Assembly: GCA_003427395.1 (NCBI GenBank)
Contig: BFEA01000113.1
Location: 2,845,086-2,878,064, forward strand
From: Chara braunii
Taxonomy: Eukaryota > Streptophyta > Charophyceae > Charales > Characeae
Reading direction: 5' to 3'
DNA: 32,979 bases
Below are positions 9,036-18,949 of this stretch, piece by piece (position 1 is the stretch's first letter; the number at the start of each line of letters is the position of its first letter). A program made the translations under genes and the position numbers. The notes under the pieces were generated by a model. That model searched no databases. It was not told the DNA's origin and saw only the letters and a program-made list of their open reading frames with translations.

Positions 9036-10087
9036 CGTGTCCTCCAAGTCTCGATCACAGCTCGGTCAAACACACGTCTCGGGGATCTTTCAAAATATAC
9101 AGAATTGTCTCATATCCCAAATGAAAATATTGGCTTCCATGTTACCATCGATGCAAAGATATCTCTCAAAACATCAACATTCCCGAGTGAGCTCCTCGTT
9201 TGGATCTCACAAACTTATCTCAGACTAACACTATAAAGGAATGAGCGGCGCCTTTTCGAGACAAATCTCTGATGTCTTTTCAAGCAGAACACTTATTATG
9301 TCTGCCTAACATTAATGACTTGAAGGTCCAAAATAATTCTAAGATTCAAATTAAAACTCAATTTAGGTCGCCGTCATACCGACTCCTGAGGTTTTGCCTT
9401 CGATAATACATTGCACGAATATTCGCATAATAGTCGGATCTGAGTATTAAGCTGAAGTTGCTCAAAATGATAAAACCCTTTCAACTACAATCATCAAAAC
9501 CGAACCACATTCCGTCATCAAGATCGACATCACCATTGAAGAAACATGTCGTAAGCAACTCGTGACTGTACGCAAGGTTTTCCCCCTATTTTCACTAAAC
9601 TTTACAATACAAGTGTAAATGACATTCTACTGCCATAAAGAAGGAATAAAACTCAATATAGTAGAAGAGATGTTCAAAACTATAAGAAAAGTAAGTAATA
9701 ATTCATACGATATCAAAACATTCAACCATACCAATTCAAACAAACACCAACTGGTAACCTCATTAACAATGAGAACAACCGTTACAATTGAAACATTACA
9801 AGAACAAATCACAGTGAAGTTACAATGACAATAATAACAATGACGTAAAATATACTACTCCTTCAGCCTTAACAGGGGTATATTGTGTTGAGGGTTCATG
9901 TAATCCAATCAAAGGATAACATCTCAGATCCCGAGCCCCGCTTCTAGGACTAAGCCTCACCACATCTCCCTTCGATTTCAGCGCTTGTACCTGGCTGACC
10001 TCATCGAGCAGAGTCAGACGACCCCATTCACACCCGTCTAAAGACTGGTTGGTAAGACCATACCTTTTCAGAGTGTGATGGACCCGC

Positions 10088-10800
10088 TGTCGGTGCGAAT
10101 ACCCTTACAAAGGCATCCACACTAGTTTTTGCAAGTGACAAAGATTTGGGTCGATTCGCGGAGGTTTGTTGACTGAAGGTTTGACTATGGTGTTTAGGAA
10201 TAAAGAGTGTGTGGGCGCGCGGATTTTTGAGGCGCGCGCAATCTTTTAAATTTTGATGATCGAAGAGTCGGCGTGATCGCCGGCCGGATTTTTTTTATTT
10301 TCAATTTTCTGGTTAAGTTAGGACTGAAGGGATTATGTATCGGTGAATGATATGCTTGCTTGCGACCTATGCGTGCGTACGGAGAGCGACATCAACAACA
10401 AGGTGGTCTTGAATTGTTTTTAGTAGGCCCGCGCGTCGCGCGGTATCCGTATATTTGGGTGTCCGTCAAAACTAGACCCAGACTTGGGCCTAGTATTACT
10501 TAGTTAACAGCGTCAGACTTCATCAAGGAGATTCAGGGATCGAGGACGAGCGGCGGTGACGCGGGGATAACAGGGCAGCGCGAATGGACCGAGGGGTTGG
10601 GGGCCTGGTTTTGTCGTTGGCGGCGTCAGAACGGTATTAGCGGCTCCCTTTTCCCCCGACCATCGTCCTCTGACGATTGAGAGTTCCTAAATACTCCTAT
10701 TTTCTTATTTTTGCTCCGACATTTTTCAATCCAGACGAGGCACCGAACTTAAAAGTCGTCACGGCAGTCGAGGACCTAGAGCACGTGCCCCCTACGTTTG
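10088..10800 (+). repeat. P-family repeat, copy 2, with extra internal segment
   Basis: Aligns with copy 1 from GCTGTCGGTG to the CTAGACCC/GGGCCTAG block at about 10471-10495. It then resumes near 10755 (GGCAGTCGAGGACCT against GACAGTCGGGGACCT in copy 1). About 230 bp (10525-10750) is absent from copy 1. The hairpin CCGCGCG-T-CGCGCGG at 10429-10443 replaces CTGCACG-T-CGTGCAG of copy 1 with paired changes. The entry palindrome is eroded here (ATACCCTT/AAAGGCAT). Confidence 0.65.
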
Positions 10801-10839
10801 ACCCGTGAGTTCCTGTGTGTTCCGGATGCTACCGAGATT

Positions 10840-11439
10840 TATCCATTCCACCGTTTGAAAGCACAAGCCCGGGGGTCCGACGTGCATGTGAGCCGGGGGG
10901 TGATTAGTCTACGGGCCGAAAGGAACTTGAGTGGTAGGGGTTGCTGCGGATACACCGTCCGCCAACCATAATTTTTGCTGCGACAGGGTTGTGCGTGAGC
11001 ATGCCCGCGGGGCTCCCCTCCACCTCGGCCTTCAAAGTTTTCACATGAATGCCTACTATTACTACCGAGACCTGCATTTAGCCGGGCCACCTAGGCCCCT
11101 GCCTGGGTTTTACAGCAAGCCGTGCCCTCGGCCGCGACGGGGCCGAGGTGGTGGCGGATACCGTTGAAGTGAAGTTGGTAGGAGGGGGGTTGTGGCAGGC
11201 CGGCAGCACTATGTGCTGGACCCACCACCGACGGGCAGGGTATAGGGACGAAGAGCGAATTGCCGACTGCAGGTCCTCCCTGGAGTCTCCGTCGGGTCGG
11301 CTGAAGCAACTACGGAGGCTGCCGCACTGAGGTACTGGCGGGGCCTGGGAGAAAAGGAGGCGGAGCAGTGACGGGCGCTCGTGCTGGGCAGCAAGGCAGG
11401 GCCCGACGGGCGGTGAGATAGTGAGACGGGCGAGGCAGA
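10840..11439. repeat. GC-rich diverged repeat with hairpins
   Basis: Blocks such as CTCCACCTCGGCCTTCAAA (around 11020) and CCACCAACAAT/CCGCCAACCATAAT-like text recur near 19105-19320 in the same order, so this is an old shared repeat. Hairpins seen are CCTCGGCC (11126-11133)/GGCCGAGG (11141-11148) and CAGCAC-TAT-GTGCTG near 11205. No coding signal is supported. Confidence 0.45.
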
Positions 11440-12520
11440 ATGACGAGCACTGAACTAGCGCAGCTATGGAAGGGGAGCGTTAGGCAGCAGCAAGCTCGCC
11501 GGGTAGCATGGCGCTGTGCAACAGCGAGGTGGAGGGGCTGGCCAGGCAGCGCAGCGTTAGACAACAACTGGAGGAGGAATAGCGCTGTGAGACCGGGCGC
11601 TGCGGCGGCGGCTAGCGCAGGAGTGCGATGAGCAGTAGCGGGCGGACCAGCTGGGTGTGGAAAGACAGGGAAAAGGGTGAGTGGGGGAATGAACCCGGAG
11701 GGATTTTTGTGCCGGGTACATGCGCAGAACAGCGAGGCGCAGCGCTGAACGAAGGTGACGTGAGGACAAAGGGGAGGATCGGCGCAGGGCGCTGGGTTGG
11801 CGAAGCAACGAAGAGCGGACAGCCAAAAAAAAAAAAAAGGGAAGAAATGAACCTGGCTGGAATAGTTCGCCGGGTGCATGCAGAAGGAAAGGCAGTTATG
11901 TCGGAGGAAGAAAATCGTAGCCCGCCCGTTCCTTGATGGAATCGGGTGGGGAAAGAGGCGATTTGGGAGTTTTAGAGTAGGGCGAAGTCGGTAGTGTTGT
12001 TAGATTTAGTGTTAGATTAGTAGATTAGTGAGAAATAAGCTCCGCAGAGCTATAGCAGAGGGGAAGAAGAACGGGAAGAAGAAATCGAAAGGCCACTCGA
12101 TTCTTGATGGAATCGAGTGGGGAAGGTACCAAAGCTAGGATTTGAGGGTGGGGCCAGTTCGACTCTGTTGAGAGTTTGAGTGATTAGTGAGTAGTGTAGG
12201 AGTTAGTAGGAGAATGGACTGCGCGGAGTGCCGAAGCTAATGGATATGGCCGAGGTGCGAGACTGAGACTTCCCTTATTCCTCGACGAGATCGGGTGAAG
12301 GAGTTGATTCGGTGGTTTTTGGGGAGGGCGACCTCGGATCCGAAGTGGGATTAGTACAAGGTGGGGTGTAATAGAAGTTAGGAGGGAAGGAAGAAGGTGC
12401 TAAGCTATGGCGGGAGAAGAGATGGTGGGAAAGAAGAATCGAGGTGTTAGTCGATTCGTGATGAGATCGGATGAAGAGAAAGGTTGAACGGAGGTTTCAG
12501 GGGGCTGCGAGTTAGGTGGT
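11440..12520 (+). repeat. H-family hairpin repeats, block 1
   Basis: Degenerate tandem-like units roughly 170 bp apart, each with a hairpin followed by GGGGAA or GAAG text. Clear hairpins are 11921-11950 (CCCGCCCGTTCC / GGAATCGGGTGGG, loop TTGAT, one bulge) and 12093-12120 (CCACTCGATTC / GAATCGAGTGG, loop TTGATG, 11 bp perfect). Weaker ones lie near 12270-12300 and 12450. A second hairpin type is ACCCGG (11693-11698)/CCGGGT (11712-11717) and ACCTGGC (11851-11857)/GCCGGGT (11869-11875). CGCTGT-GCA-ACAGCG is at 11512-11526. The block is non-coding. Confidence 0.65.
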
Positions 12521-13865
12521 AGGTTTAGATTTGAGAATAAAGGAGTAAGTTGGTTGATGCAGGGAATATGGGTTGCGAGAAGGAGGGAAGCTTTGTTGTG
12601 AGGACGAATCTGTCTGCGTTTTAGGGGAAGGTTCATTCAGTTTGTACTTGCTTGATCGAGGGAGGTAGGCAGGGGTCTTGGAAACGGGCGAGCACGAATA
12701 CGGTATTAGATTTAGTGAAAAGTTAGTAGAAAGAAGGATTAGTAGAAAATGTGGTGCGCCAAGTAGTCCAGAAAGAGGGCATGGGGGAGTGGAAGCTGTA
12801 TATCGGGCTCATGTCAGTGGAATCAGGCGAATTTGAGTGTTAGTTGGGCGTCTTGAGGCGTCGGCATTGATAAGGAATGGACAATGTGGCCGGTAAGGAA
12901 TGGACAATGTGGCCGGAATATGTCGTGGGAGTTCGGTACTATGGAACAACATGTATCTGGACGTGTTTAGCGGGAGGTTCATTCTCCGGGTGGCACATTG
13001 CTGAATGACGGGCGGCTCGCCGTATTGACAGGCGGAGTAGTTAGTGTTGTGGTGAACAGTAGGGGTCTGTTGGGCAGAAGGCTGTTACCACACGCTGACT
13101 GCTACATCCGACAAGTGATTGACTATCTCAGCTTTCAGGAAGCACTACTGAATCTGCAGAGCACATGTTAGTGGTGGTTACCGGGGATTCGTGGTCTGTG
13201 TCTCACGGGCTAGGGCCGCATGCTTACCTAGTGACGGGTGAGGCACTCACCTTATCAGTTATGCAGAAAGCAAGCCATCAACGAAAGTGCAGTCCTGCCT
13301 GCTGGCCGGTATGCCCTTCGCCCAACCAGCCTGTGCGGTAATAAGCCGGCCACAAATGTGCAGATGTACTTGCTGATTAGAGAGGCGAGAAGCGAAGTCG
13401 CAGGGGCTACAGGTCTACTTACGAGTCGGTGCCTGTGCCCACTCGGCTTGCTTCACGGCGGGTGAGACTGCTGCCGGCCGGCAGCGCATAGGCTGTTATT
13501 GGCTGCTGGGCGCTGACTGCTGGGTCGTTTGACTGCGTACGGACTGTTGCAGGCGTCTGTGCGTCATCGTTGAGAGGGTGGTGAGCCGCTGTTGGCTGAG
13601 CACTATTATTGACGTTATGCATCGCTGCTGCACTTGACCAAGGCTAGTGGCGCGCACCGTTGACTGAGGCACGACAATACGTAGGTTGGAATACTGTAAT
13701 TTGTTGAGATACAGTTCGACCGGCGCGCTACTGGGCCTATTGTGCGGGCGCCGGAAACAGGAGGTGTAGCTGGACTGTGAGGGGAGTTAAATGCTGCGAA
13801 GTGGGGGTTCGTCAGGAGGGTGAGTTCGATAGTTTGACTTCAAGTTGACCAAGCGATTGTTACAT
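12521..13865. other. Non-coding stretch, CTG/TGTTG-rich
   Basis: No supportable gene. A direct repeat GGAATGGACAATGTGGCCGG occurs twice in tandem near 12876-12915. D-like motifs lie near 12620 and 12948. From about 13000 to 13650 the text is rich in CTGTTG/GCTGACTGCT words resembling 23140-23350. The right end meets composite element copy 2. Confidence 0.45.
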
Positions 13866-14135
13866 TGGTCGCCATTGCGGGGCCCTCAGGCGTTGGAAGA
13901 TAACAAGGCCCTCTCCCGCGAGTCTGAGCGCAACTCCCTTGGATCTAAGAGTCTTAACGTTTCTACTTCTGCCTTTCTTACTCTAAGTCTAGTCTGTTGG
14001 TTCTGAGAGGAAGGCGGCAGGTGGGATTGCAACCCGTAGGATCGCAGCAAGACTTTGTGGGGAGTCATCCCACCGATTGCGGGAGCTCTGTCGGAACTCA
14101 AGAGAAATTCTGGAGGCAGGGAACTGACAGGTAAC
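13866..14135 (+). repeat. Left module of element copy 2
   Basis: Shared with 23466-23734 and 25896-26150. Blocks are GGGGCCCTCAGGCG, AAGGCCCTCTC-CGCGAGTCTGAG, GGGATTGCAACCCGTAGG and CACCGATTGCGGGAGCTCTG. GGATTGCAACCC resembles a pol III B box in a T-arm-like hairpin, but no matching A box is clear. It could be a promoter or a primer-binding-like segment. Neither is proven. Confidence 0.55.
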
Positions 14136-14380
14136 CATTGCTTTCCCTCTATAAACCCAGTTATAACCCCTATCTGTATTTCCCATTACATCTCTGACTG
14201 AGTATATGGTGTGCAGCCTTACTTTGACTTTTGTTTGACTTTCAGGACGCTGAATCAGACTAAGTAAAGGAATGTCTGCTCAATCTCAATTTCAGCTTTA
14301 TTTGTTGTATGAAATCAGATTACTGAAAGGAATTGCATCTGTGGAAGGCAGGATGAAGGACTGTTTTGATTGAGGGTTTG

Positions 14381-15212
14381 ACTGAGTCATTAAGGTTGGG
14401 AAGTCCCCATAAGTTTGGGGAGACTCAGTGCTTTGTTTATTTTGGTTTGAATGGAGCGTCATACCCTTTTATAAGTTTAGGGGGTCTGATTGGTCATGAA
14501 GGGTCAAGCTGTTCTATAAGCTTAGATGGCCTGACTGCTCTGACTTGTGAGGGCTGACTGTGGTTGACTTTTCAGGGACCAAGTGCATTCTGTAAGTTCA
14601 GGTGCCTTGGTCACCTTGTTTACTTTGGGTTTTTCTCTGTTTATTTGATACTGAACGAGGATGTATAAGTTGTTCTATAAGTTTAGGTGGCTTAGCCTCT
14701 TCCTGCTTTTGTTTTGAAAGAATGAACCTGACAGAGGGCAGATTGTTCTGTAAGTTCAGGTGATCTAGCCCAATGCCACGCACAGAATGAATCAGAGAGA
14801 AAGTAAACCAGACAGAGAGTCAGACTGTTCTGTAAGTTCAGGTGGTCTGACTCAAAGCCTCGCACATGCTGGAACCCAAAGGTTACAACTGAGCTATATT
14901 TTACTATTATTCTATTTAAGAACGAGCTAATCAGACTGTTCTATAAGTTTAGGTGGTCTGACTATAGCCTATCACAACTTGAAGAGAGTATAATTAAAAA
15001 TAAAATTGATGGTAAGCAGAGGCAGACTGAACTTAAGTTAGCTCAGTCATATGCATCCTTAGAAGACAAAAGAGAAGACAAATATCTATAACTTGGATAT
15101 TTTAAACAGTTTTGTGCGACTAGAATGGTCTAGTCATATGCCCAAAGAAGAGAGAAGTACTTGTGCCCTTTGTTTTGTGTATACTTCTCGGCTAAGTTAG
15201 GCACATTCCATA
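14381..15212 (+). repeat. TAAGTT-loop hairpin array, copy 2
   Basis: Hairpins with a variable outer stem, a short inner stem and an invariant TAAGTT loop. Outer stems: ACTGAGT/ACTCAGT (14381, 14423), GACCAAG/CTTGGTC (14577, 14606), GGCAGAT/ATCTAGCC with one bulge (14737, 14763), GAGTCAGAC/GTCTGACTC (14817, 14845; 9 bp), TCAGAC/GTCTGA (14931, 14956), GACTGA/TCAGTC (15025, 15043). GACTAGA/TCTAGTC (15118, 15129) has a short ATGG loop. Inner stems: TCCCCA/TGGGGA, CTG/CAG, CTA/TAG, CCA/TGG. Both stems covary. Spacing is irregular (about 60-130 bp). Confidence 0.85.
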
Positions 15213-15518
15213 AGTTTGGGTGAACTGACCTTATGTCTTATGTAAGCATGGTATAAAGGGTTAAATCCTTGAAAGATCATGAACTATTGTTGTCTCGATA
15301 AACTTGGAATGGTGAGAGTACTTACCTTTGTGGTTTGGCCCGCATGTGGCTGAGTAAGGTTACTACTTGGTCTGAGTTCCAGTTTGATAGGTAGCTGCTT
15401 TAGTCGCTCGCCACATGCTAGAGCTATAGAAGTTAGTTTCAATTTCTGCATTTTCTGAGCGAAGTTTTTTTTACTTAGATCAACTCTCACATTTTTTTGG
15501 ATATATTTTGTATTTGGC

Positions 15519-16068
15519 TTTGTTTAAATCTTGACAAGCTACTTTCTCTACGGGAAGCGCTGCCGAAATTTCTACAAATCCAAGGAGTTAGTCAATTGTA
15601 AACTTGTCAAGGTTCAACTTGTCTTTTCTTTATATCTGACCTAGTAAAAATATGGAAAGTCTACTTTTCTAAAGGGAATGCTGCCCAAATTTTTGCTAAT
15701 TCAGGGAGTTAGACTAAATTGGACTTTGAGAAGTAAAAGTTACTTTCAAATTTTGGACTTAGCCTTGTATAAATTTTGGAATAACACTTTTCTAGAGGCA
15801 GTGCTGCCGAAATTTCTGCAAGAGCTAAGGAGTTGGTTAAATTTTGTTTAAGTTGAACCCAAGTTATCTTCTGAGTTCATATCTAACTTAGTATAAATCT
15901 AGGAAGTCTCCCTTTCTAAAGGGAGTGTTGCCAAAATTTTTACTAATTCAGGGAGTTAGACAAAATTTGATTCTCCAGAGTAAAAGATTATTTATGCTTT
16001 CATATTTGAACTTATATAAATTCTGGAAAGACACTTTCCTTACGGGAAGCGCTGTCGAAATTTTCTTA
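15519..16068 (+). repeat. Long A/B hairpin block, copy 2
   Basis: Five hairpins in A-B-A-B-A order as in copy 1. Examples are A at 15519-15578, B AGTAAAAATATGG (15643)/CCCAAATTTTTGCT, A CTTGTATAAATTTTGG (15764)/CCGAAATTTCTGCAAG (15807), and B TTAGTATAAATCTAGG/CCAAAATTTTTACTAA (15888-15946). The last carries an inner palindrome CTCCCTTT-CT-AAAGGGAG. Apical stems differ from copy 1 on both sides. Confidence 0.8.
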
Positions 16069-16351
16069 GCTTAAAGGAGATAGATTATATTTTGACAGGT
16101 GGCGATTCTGGTAATCCACTCTAAATAGGGGAGATTTTGCCATGAGTCCACCTTTCTTTGGACACTTGCTTAGAGGTAGGCTTAGATATAGTTAACTAGG
16201 ATGATTTGGGTAAGGTCATGCTATAGAGATTGTTCTACATTGACTTATAGGTTTAGCCTGGGGCATTGACCTGTCAAGTGTTATAGGTCCTCTTGATCGT
16301 TTGATTCAAAATACGGACTAGATTCAGCTTGATCCCTTGAGGGTCATCCTA

Positions 16352-16368
16352 TGTTATCATTGATAACA
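16352..16368 (+). repeat. TTATC palindrome, copy 2
   Basis: TGTTATC-ATT-GATAACA. The following TTCG hairpin of copies 1 and 3 is broken here (CCGATTCGTAAG). Confidence 0.75.
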
Positions 16369-17129
16369 GGTCGGTTGCCGATTCGTAAGTCTACGACTCA
16401 ATTCCAACTCACCCTCCACACTCAACCTAAAAGGTTTTAGCCTTAGTGATTTCATTGTCTGATTAAGGTTTCACCCGGACTTTTATTGAATGATCATTCA
16501 ACAAAGGTACTGAGTATTTAATTAAGGTTGGTTGGACAGGAGGTTGGGGCTTGCATGGCTAAAGCAAGGGGTATGAGTGCAGAGATTGGTTGGGGTTGAC
16601 TCCGTGTAGTGCGTGGACTGTTGTTTGACTCTTTGATGTGATTGCAGGTATATGCTGTGACTTAGATCCTGGATTTGACTGCCTGCGATCACATATATAT
16701 ATATGGTTGTGAGGAACCCCACTTAGGCTGTGAGAAGTGATCGTCATATACCTTCCTCTTTATATATGTATACATGGGTGTGCTCGAGATGAATGTTTGC
16801 ATAGGCTAAGGGGGCCCGTGCCAAAAGCCTGCTGAGAGGTTAAGGCTGAGAGGCATGTGGAAGACCCTTTTTTTTACTTGTTTGCTTCTTGTTTTTTTTT
16901 CTTAGTCGGACGTTGGTCCTGGGCGGGGATTCAAGGTCCTTGTCCAGGACATCCCAAACCCTAGACTCTGCAGGGGAGGGATTCCCCCTCTCGCAGAGCC
17001 TATTTGCAATGTCCGTCGAGGCACCCCACCCTTAAGGCGGAAATGTCGCGAGGGCTGAACGGCATGTCCTTCAGTCGTTCAATATCGTGTGGGGTAACCC
17101 CTCGCGATATATTCCTTCAGCCATTCAAT

Positions 17130-17270
17130 ATCGCGAGGCCGGAGCGGCGATTACCACGTATGACTAGCATCGTTGGTTGGTATGAGACTGACCTGCAGCT
17201 GTGCGACTTTATATTAGAATCCCACACGTGACGTTTCGCCGCCCCAACGACTAAAAGTTATGGGATCAAA
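17130..17270 (+). repeat. Partial T repeat in element copy 2
   Basis: GACTTTATATTAGAATC and AAGTTATGGGATCAAAGG match the right half of the T repeats (TTTATACTAAGTC and AAATTATGGGAT). The left half is missing. The segment 16905-16975 just upstream (GGTCCTTGTCCAGGACATCC) matches 28890-28960 in copy 3, confirming that the tail order is shared. Confidence 0.5.
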
Positions 17271-17539
17271 GGGGCCCGCACATACGCGCGAACCCTTGAG
17301 ATTACTACAGGCCGCTGACACCACCTGAAAAAGGGAGGGTACCTCAAGGTCTTGTTTTTTTTTGGAATACGGGAACCCTCGACCCATTCTTTCTTGTTTT
17401 TTAAAGATTTTTATGGTTGGACGTTGTAGTCCATGGCAGCCGTCAAAGTCAAACCCCTTGACTTATGTCCAGGCCCGGAAAGGGGCTCATCCCCAGGACA
17501 ATAAGAAACGACTGCTACTACAGGTATGGACCTGTGTAC

Positions 17540-17860
17540 CACCCACTCTGCACAGAGTGCAGAAGAGGGTGTGTGGTCTTCAACCTCGCTTGACGGTTGT
17601 CCAGCGTCGAGAGATTAACCCTTAAGGAGTGTGTCAGCCAACACTTGAGTGTCGAATCCGACCCTCGAGATTAACGAGGGCCGCATTAATATGGGTAGTA
17701 CATAGTACACCATCATTGCGACCGCTTGCGTACGTTTGCATTGCGAGTCGATATGAATTAGCCCTGCGTCCGCGCAGTTTTATACTAAGTCTCGCGCGCG
17801 ACGCCTATCCGATTTCCGCATCGAAAAATTATGGGATGGCTACTAAGGGACTATGAGTGT
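17540..17860 (+). repeat. T repeat, copy 2
   Basis: Contains CACTCT-GCAC-AGAGTG (17544-17559), CCCTCG.../CGAGGG near 17664 and CTGCG-TCCG-CGCAG (17764-17777) before TTTTATACTAAGTCTC. The same places in the other copies carry different, still complementary bases. Confidence 0.7.
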
Positions 17861-17887
17861 TGTCGCGTTGTTTGATGTGTATGCGTT

Positions 17888-17990
17888 GTCGGCCCGAACA
17901 CCCTTACAAGGGTATTTGGACACATTTTTGCATCTCGCAGAAGGTGCGTTTTTGACAGTATTCGAGATAATATCTCATTTCAGTGTAGCC
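17888..17990 (+). repeat. P-family fragment, copy 3
   Basis: TGTCGG, then ACACCCTT-AC-AAGGGTAT with one mismatch, then a TTTTTGCA segment, as at 958 and 10088. Homology fades after about 50 bp. GAGAT-AAT-ATCTC lies near 17964. Confidence 0.55.
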
Positions 17991-18555
17991 ATAGCCCACT
18001 CTTGGAAGTTGGAAATGACACGCACTTTTTGATTTGATTAGAGAGCGTGAGGACGTGCACTTTGAGGGCACGCACGAGTATTTGGGTGGATATCTGGTTA
18101 TGAGAGCGGCGTCTGTGCCTAGTAGCGTGGACTAGAAAGAGGTTGTGAAACAATTGCAGTAGCGCACGCGGAACGGATTCACGTTCGAGACCGACATTTG
18201 GGCAGTTTTTGGTAAAATTTAGTCTTTAGACCCGTTTAACTCACTGGTTATGGCACTAGGATCAGTAAAAGGTGAAAGAGTGGGACTTCCTAGGCTGACC
18301 ACGATATTGGTCAATAGCAGAAGTCGCGGGCGGCGCTATACAAGTTGGAGTTTTTAGGTATCGACACTGTTGTGCCGCATGCACGACGGCGGCAGGGAAA
18401 ACTGACCCCTCCACGCAGCAGGGCCGGCTACGTAGGAGTCATAAACATGGCTGAAGGGCCAAAGAAAACAACTTTTTACATTGTGCAACAGGCCTTGGGG
18501 CAGCATGGATATCCTTTATAAGGAAATCCGCGCCTGTTACATCCAAGTTGGGGCT
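17991..18555. other. Non-coding stretch, nothing recognised
   Basis: No supportable gene, no simple repeat and no clear homology to the other repeat families in the window. Confidence 0.4.
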
Positions 18556-18625
18556 TAGCCCTATAGGTTACGACTTTGGACTGTCAGCTTGGAGGCTCGG
18601 GGATCGAAGCCAGCAACCGGCAACG
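18556..18625 (+). repeat. tRNA-like sequence
   Basis: GGCTTAGCCCTATAGGTTA resembles an A box/D arm, and GGGGATCGAAGCCAGC about 40 nt later resembles a B box/T arm. The acceptor stem is not convincing. It is probably a tRNA-derived SINE head, lying beside the tRNA/U6 composites. Confidence 0.4.
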
Positions 18626-18651
18626 ACGGAGCGAAGGAACGTATTGTGAAG

Positions 18652-18697
18652 AAAACTGAGGGGTTGAAGGTCCCTCGGGACCATCCCCCTTAGTTTT
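18652..18697 (+). repeat. Two-tier hairpin
   Basis: Outer arms AAAACTGAGGGG (18652-18663) and CCCCTTAGTTTT (18686-18697) pair over all 12 positions with a single G-T wobble. Inner arms GGTCCC-TC-GGGACC lie at 18669-18682. No U-run follows, so it is not a typical terminator. It is a structured element of unknown role. Confidence 0.75.
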
Positions 18698-18850
18698 GTT
18701 GGGGGATCTGGCAGCGGGCCTGACGGGCAAGAGCAGAGGGGAACGAACGGCCCCTCCTTTTCTCCCCTGCCCATTGGTTTGTTTTTTTTTTACTCTTTTC
18801 TTTATTTTTGGTTCACGTCCCAATTTCGTCTCCGGTACCTGAGTGAAACC

Positions 18851-18947
18851 CAAGAGCCTAGCTCAGTGGGTACACCCCGGAACTGTGAAAAAATACTAGT
18901 CTGGGTCCCTTGGGACACCTATTAAAGTCGGATCGATACAGAGGGGT
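18851..18947 (+). repeat. tRNA-like/U6-like composite, unit 1
   Basis: CCTAGCTCAGTGGGTAC (A-box-like, 18857-18873) is followed after about 35 nt by TCCCTTGGGACACC and GATCGATACAGAGG (18906-18944). The latter match the U6 5' stem-loop and the region leading into the ACAGAG box. The U6 part stops there. The B box is not recognisable. Confidence 0.55.
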
Positions 18948-18949
18948 TT

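Larger units (their letters stand above)
8009..10087. other. AT-richer non-coding stretch with tandem and inverted repeats
   Basis: No supportable gene. Inverted repeats include CCACCG (8557-8562)/CGGTGG (8577-8582) and GAGTTGA.../...TCAACTC around 8673-8720. Degenerate units of about 70-85 bp near 8835-9035 share GTGGATGAAC-ATGTTC and GTCAGGTTGCCACT. The part from 9240 to 9900 shows nothing further. Confidence 0.45.
13866..17880 (+). repeat. Composite hairpin element, copy 2 (most complete TAAGTT type)
   Basis: Contains the left module (13866-14135), TAAGTT-loop hairpin array (14381-15212), A/B long hairpins (15519-16068), TTATC palindrome (16352-16368), an AT-rich tail with GCGATCAC.../...GTGATCGT pairing near 16685-16745, a partial T repeat (17130-17270) and a T repeat (17540-17860). 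It is followed by a P fragment instead of a W repeat. Order and orientation match copies 1 and 3. No protein frame is conserved between copies, and no terminal repeats or target-site duplication were found by eye. Confidence 0.7.

Noticed and set aside
13866-17880. LTR retrotransposon
   Set aside because: No long direct terminal repeats, no gag/pol-like frame and no clear primer-binding site were seen.
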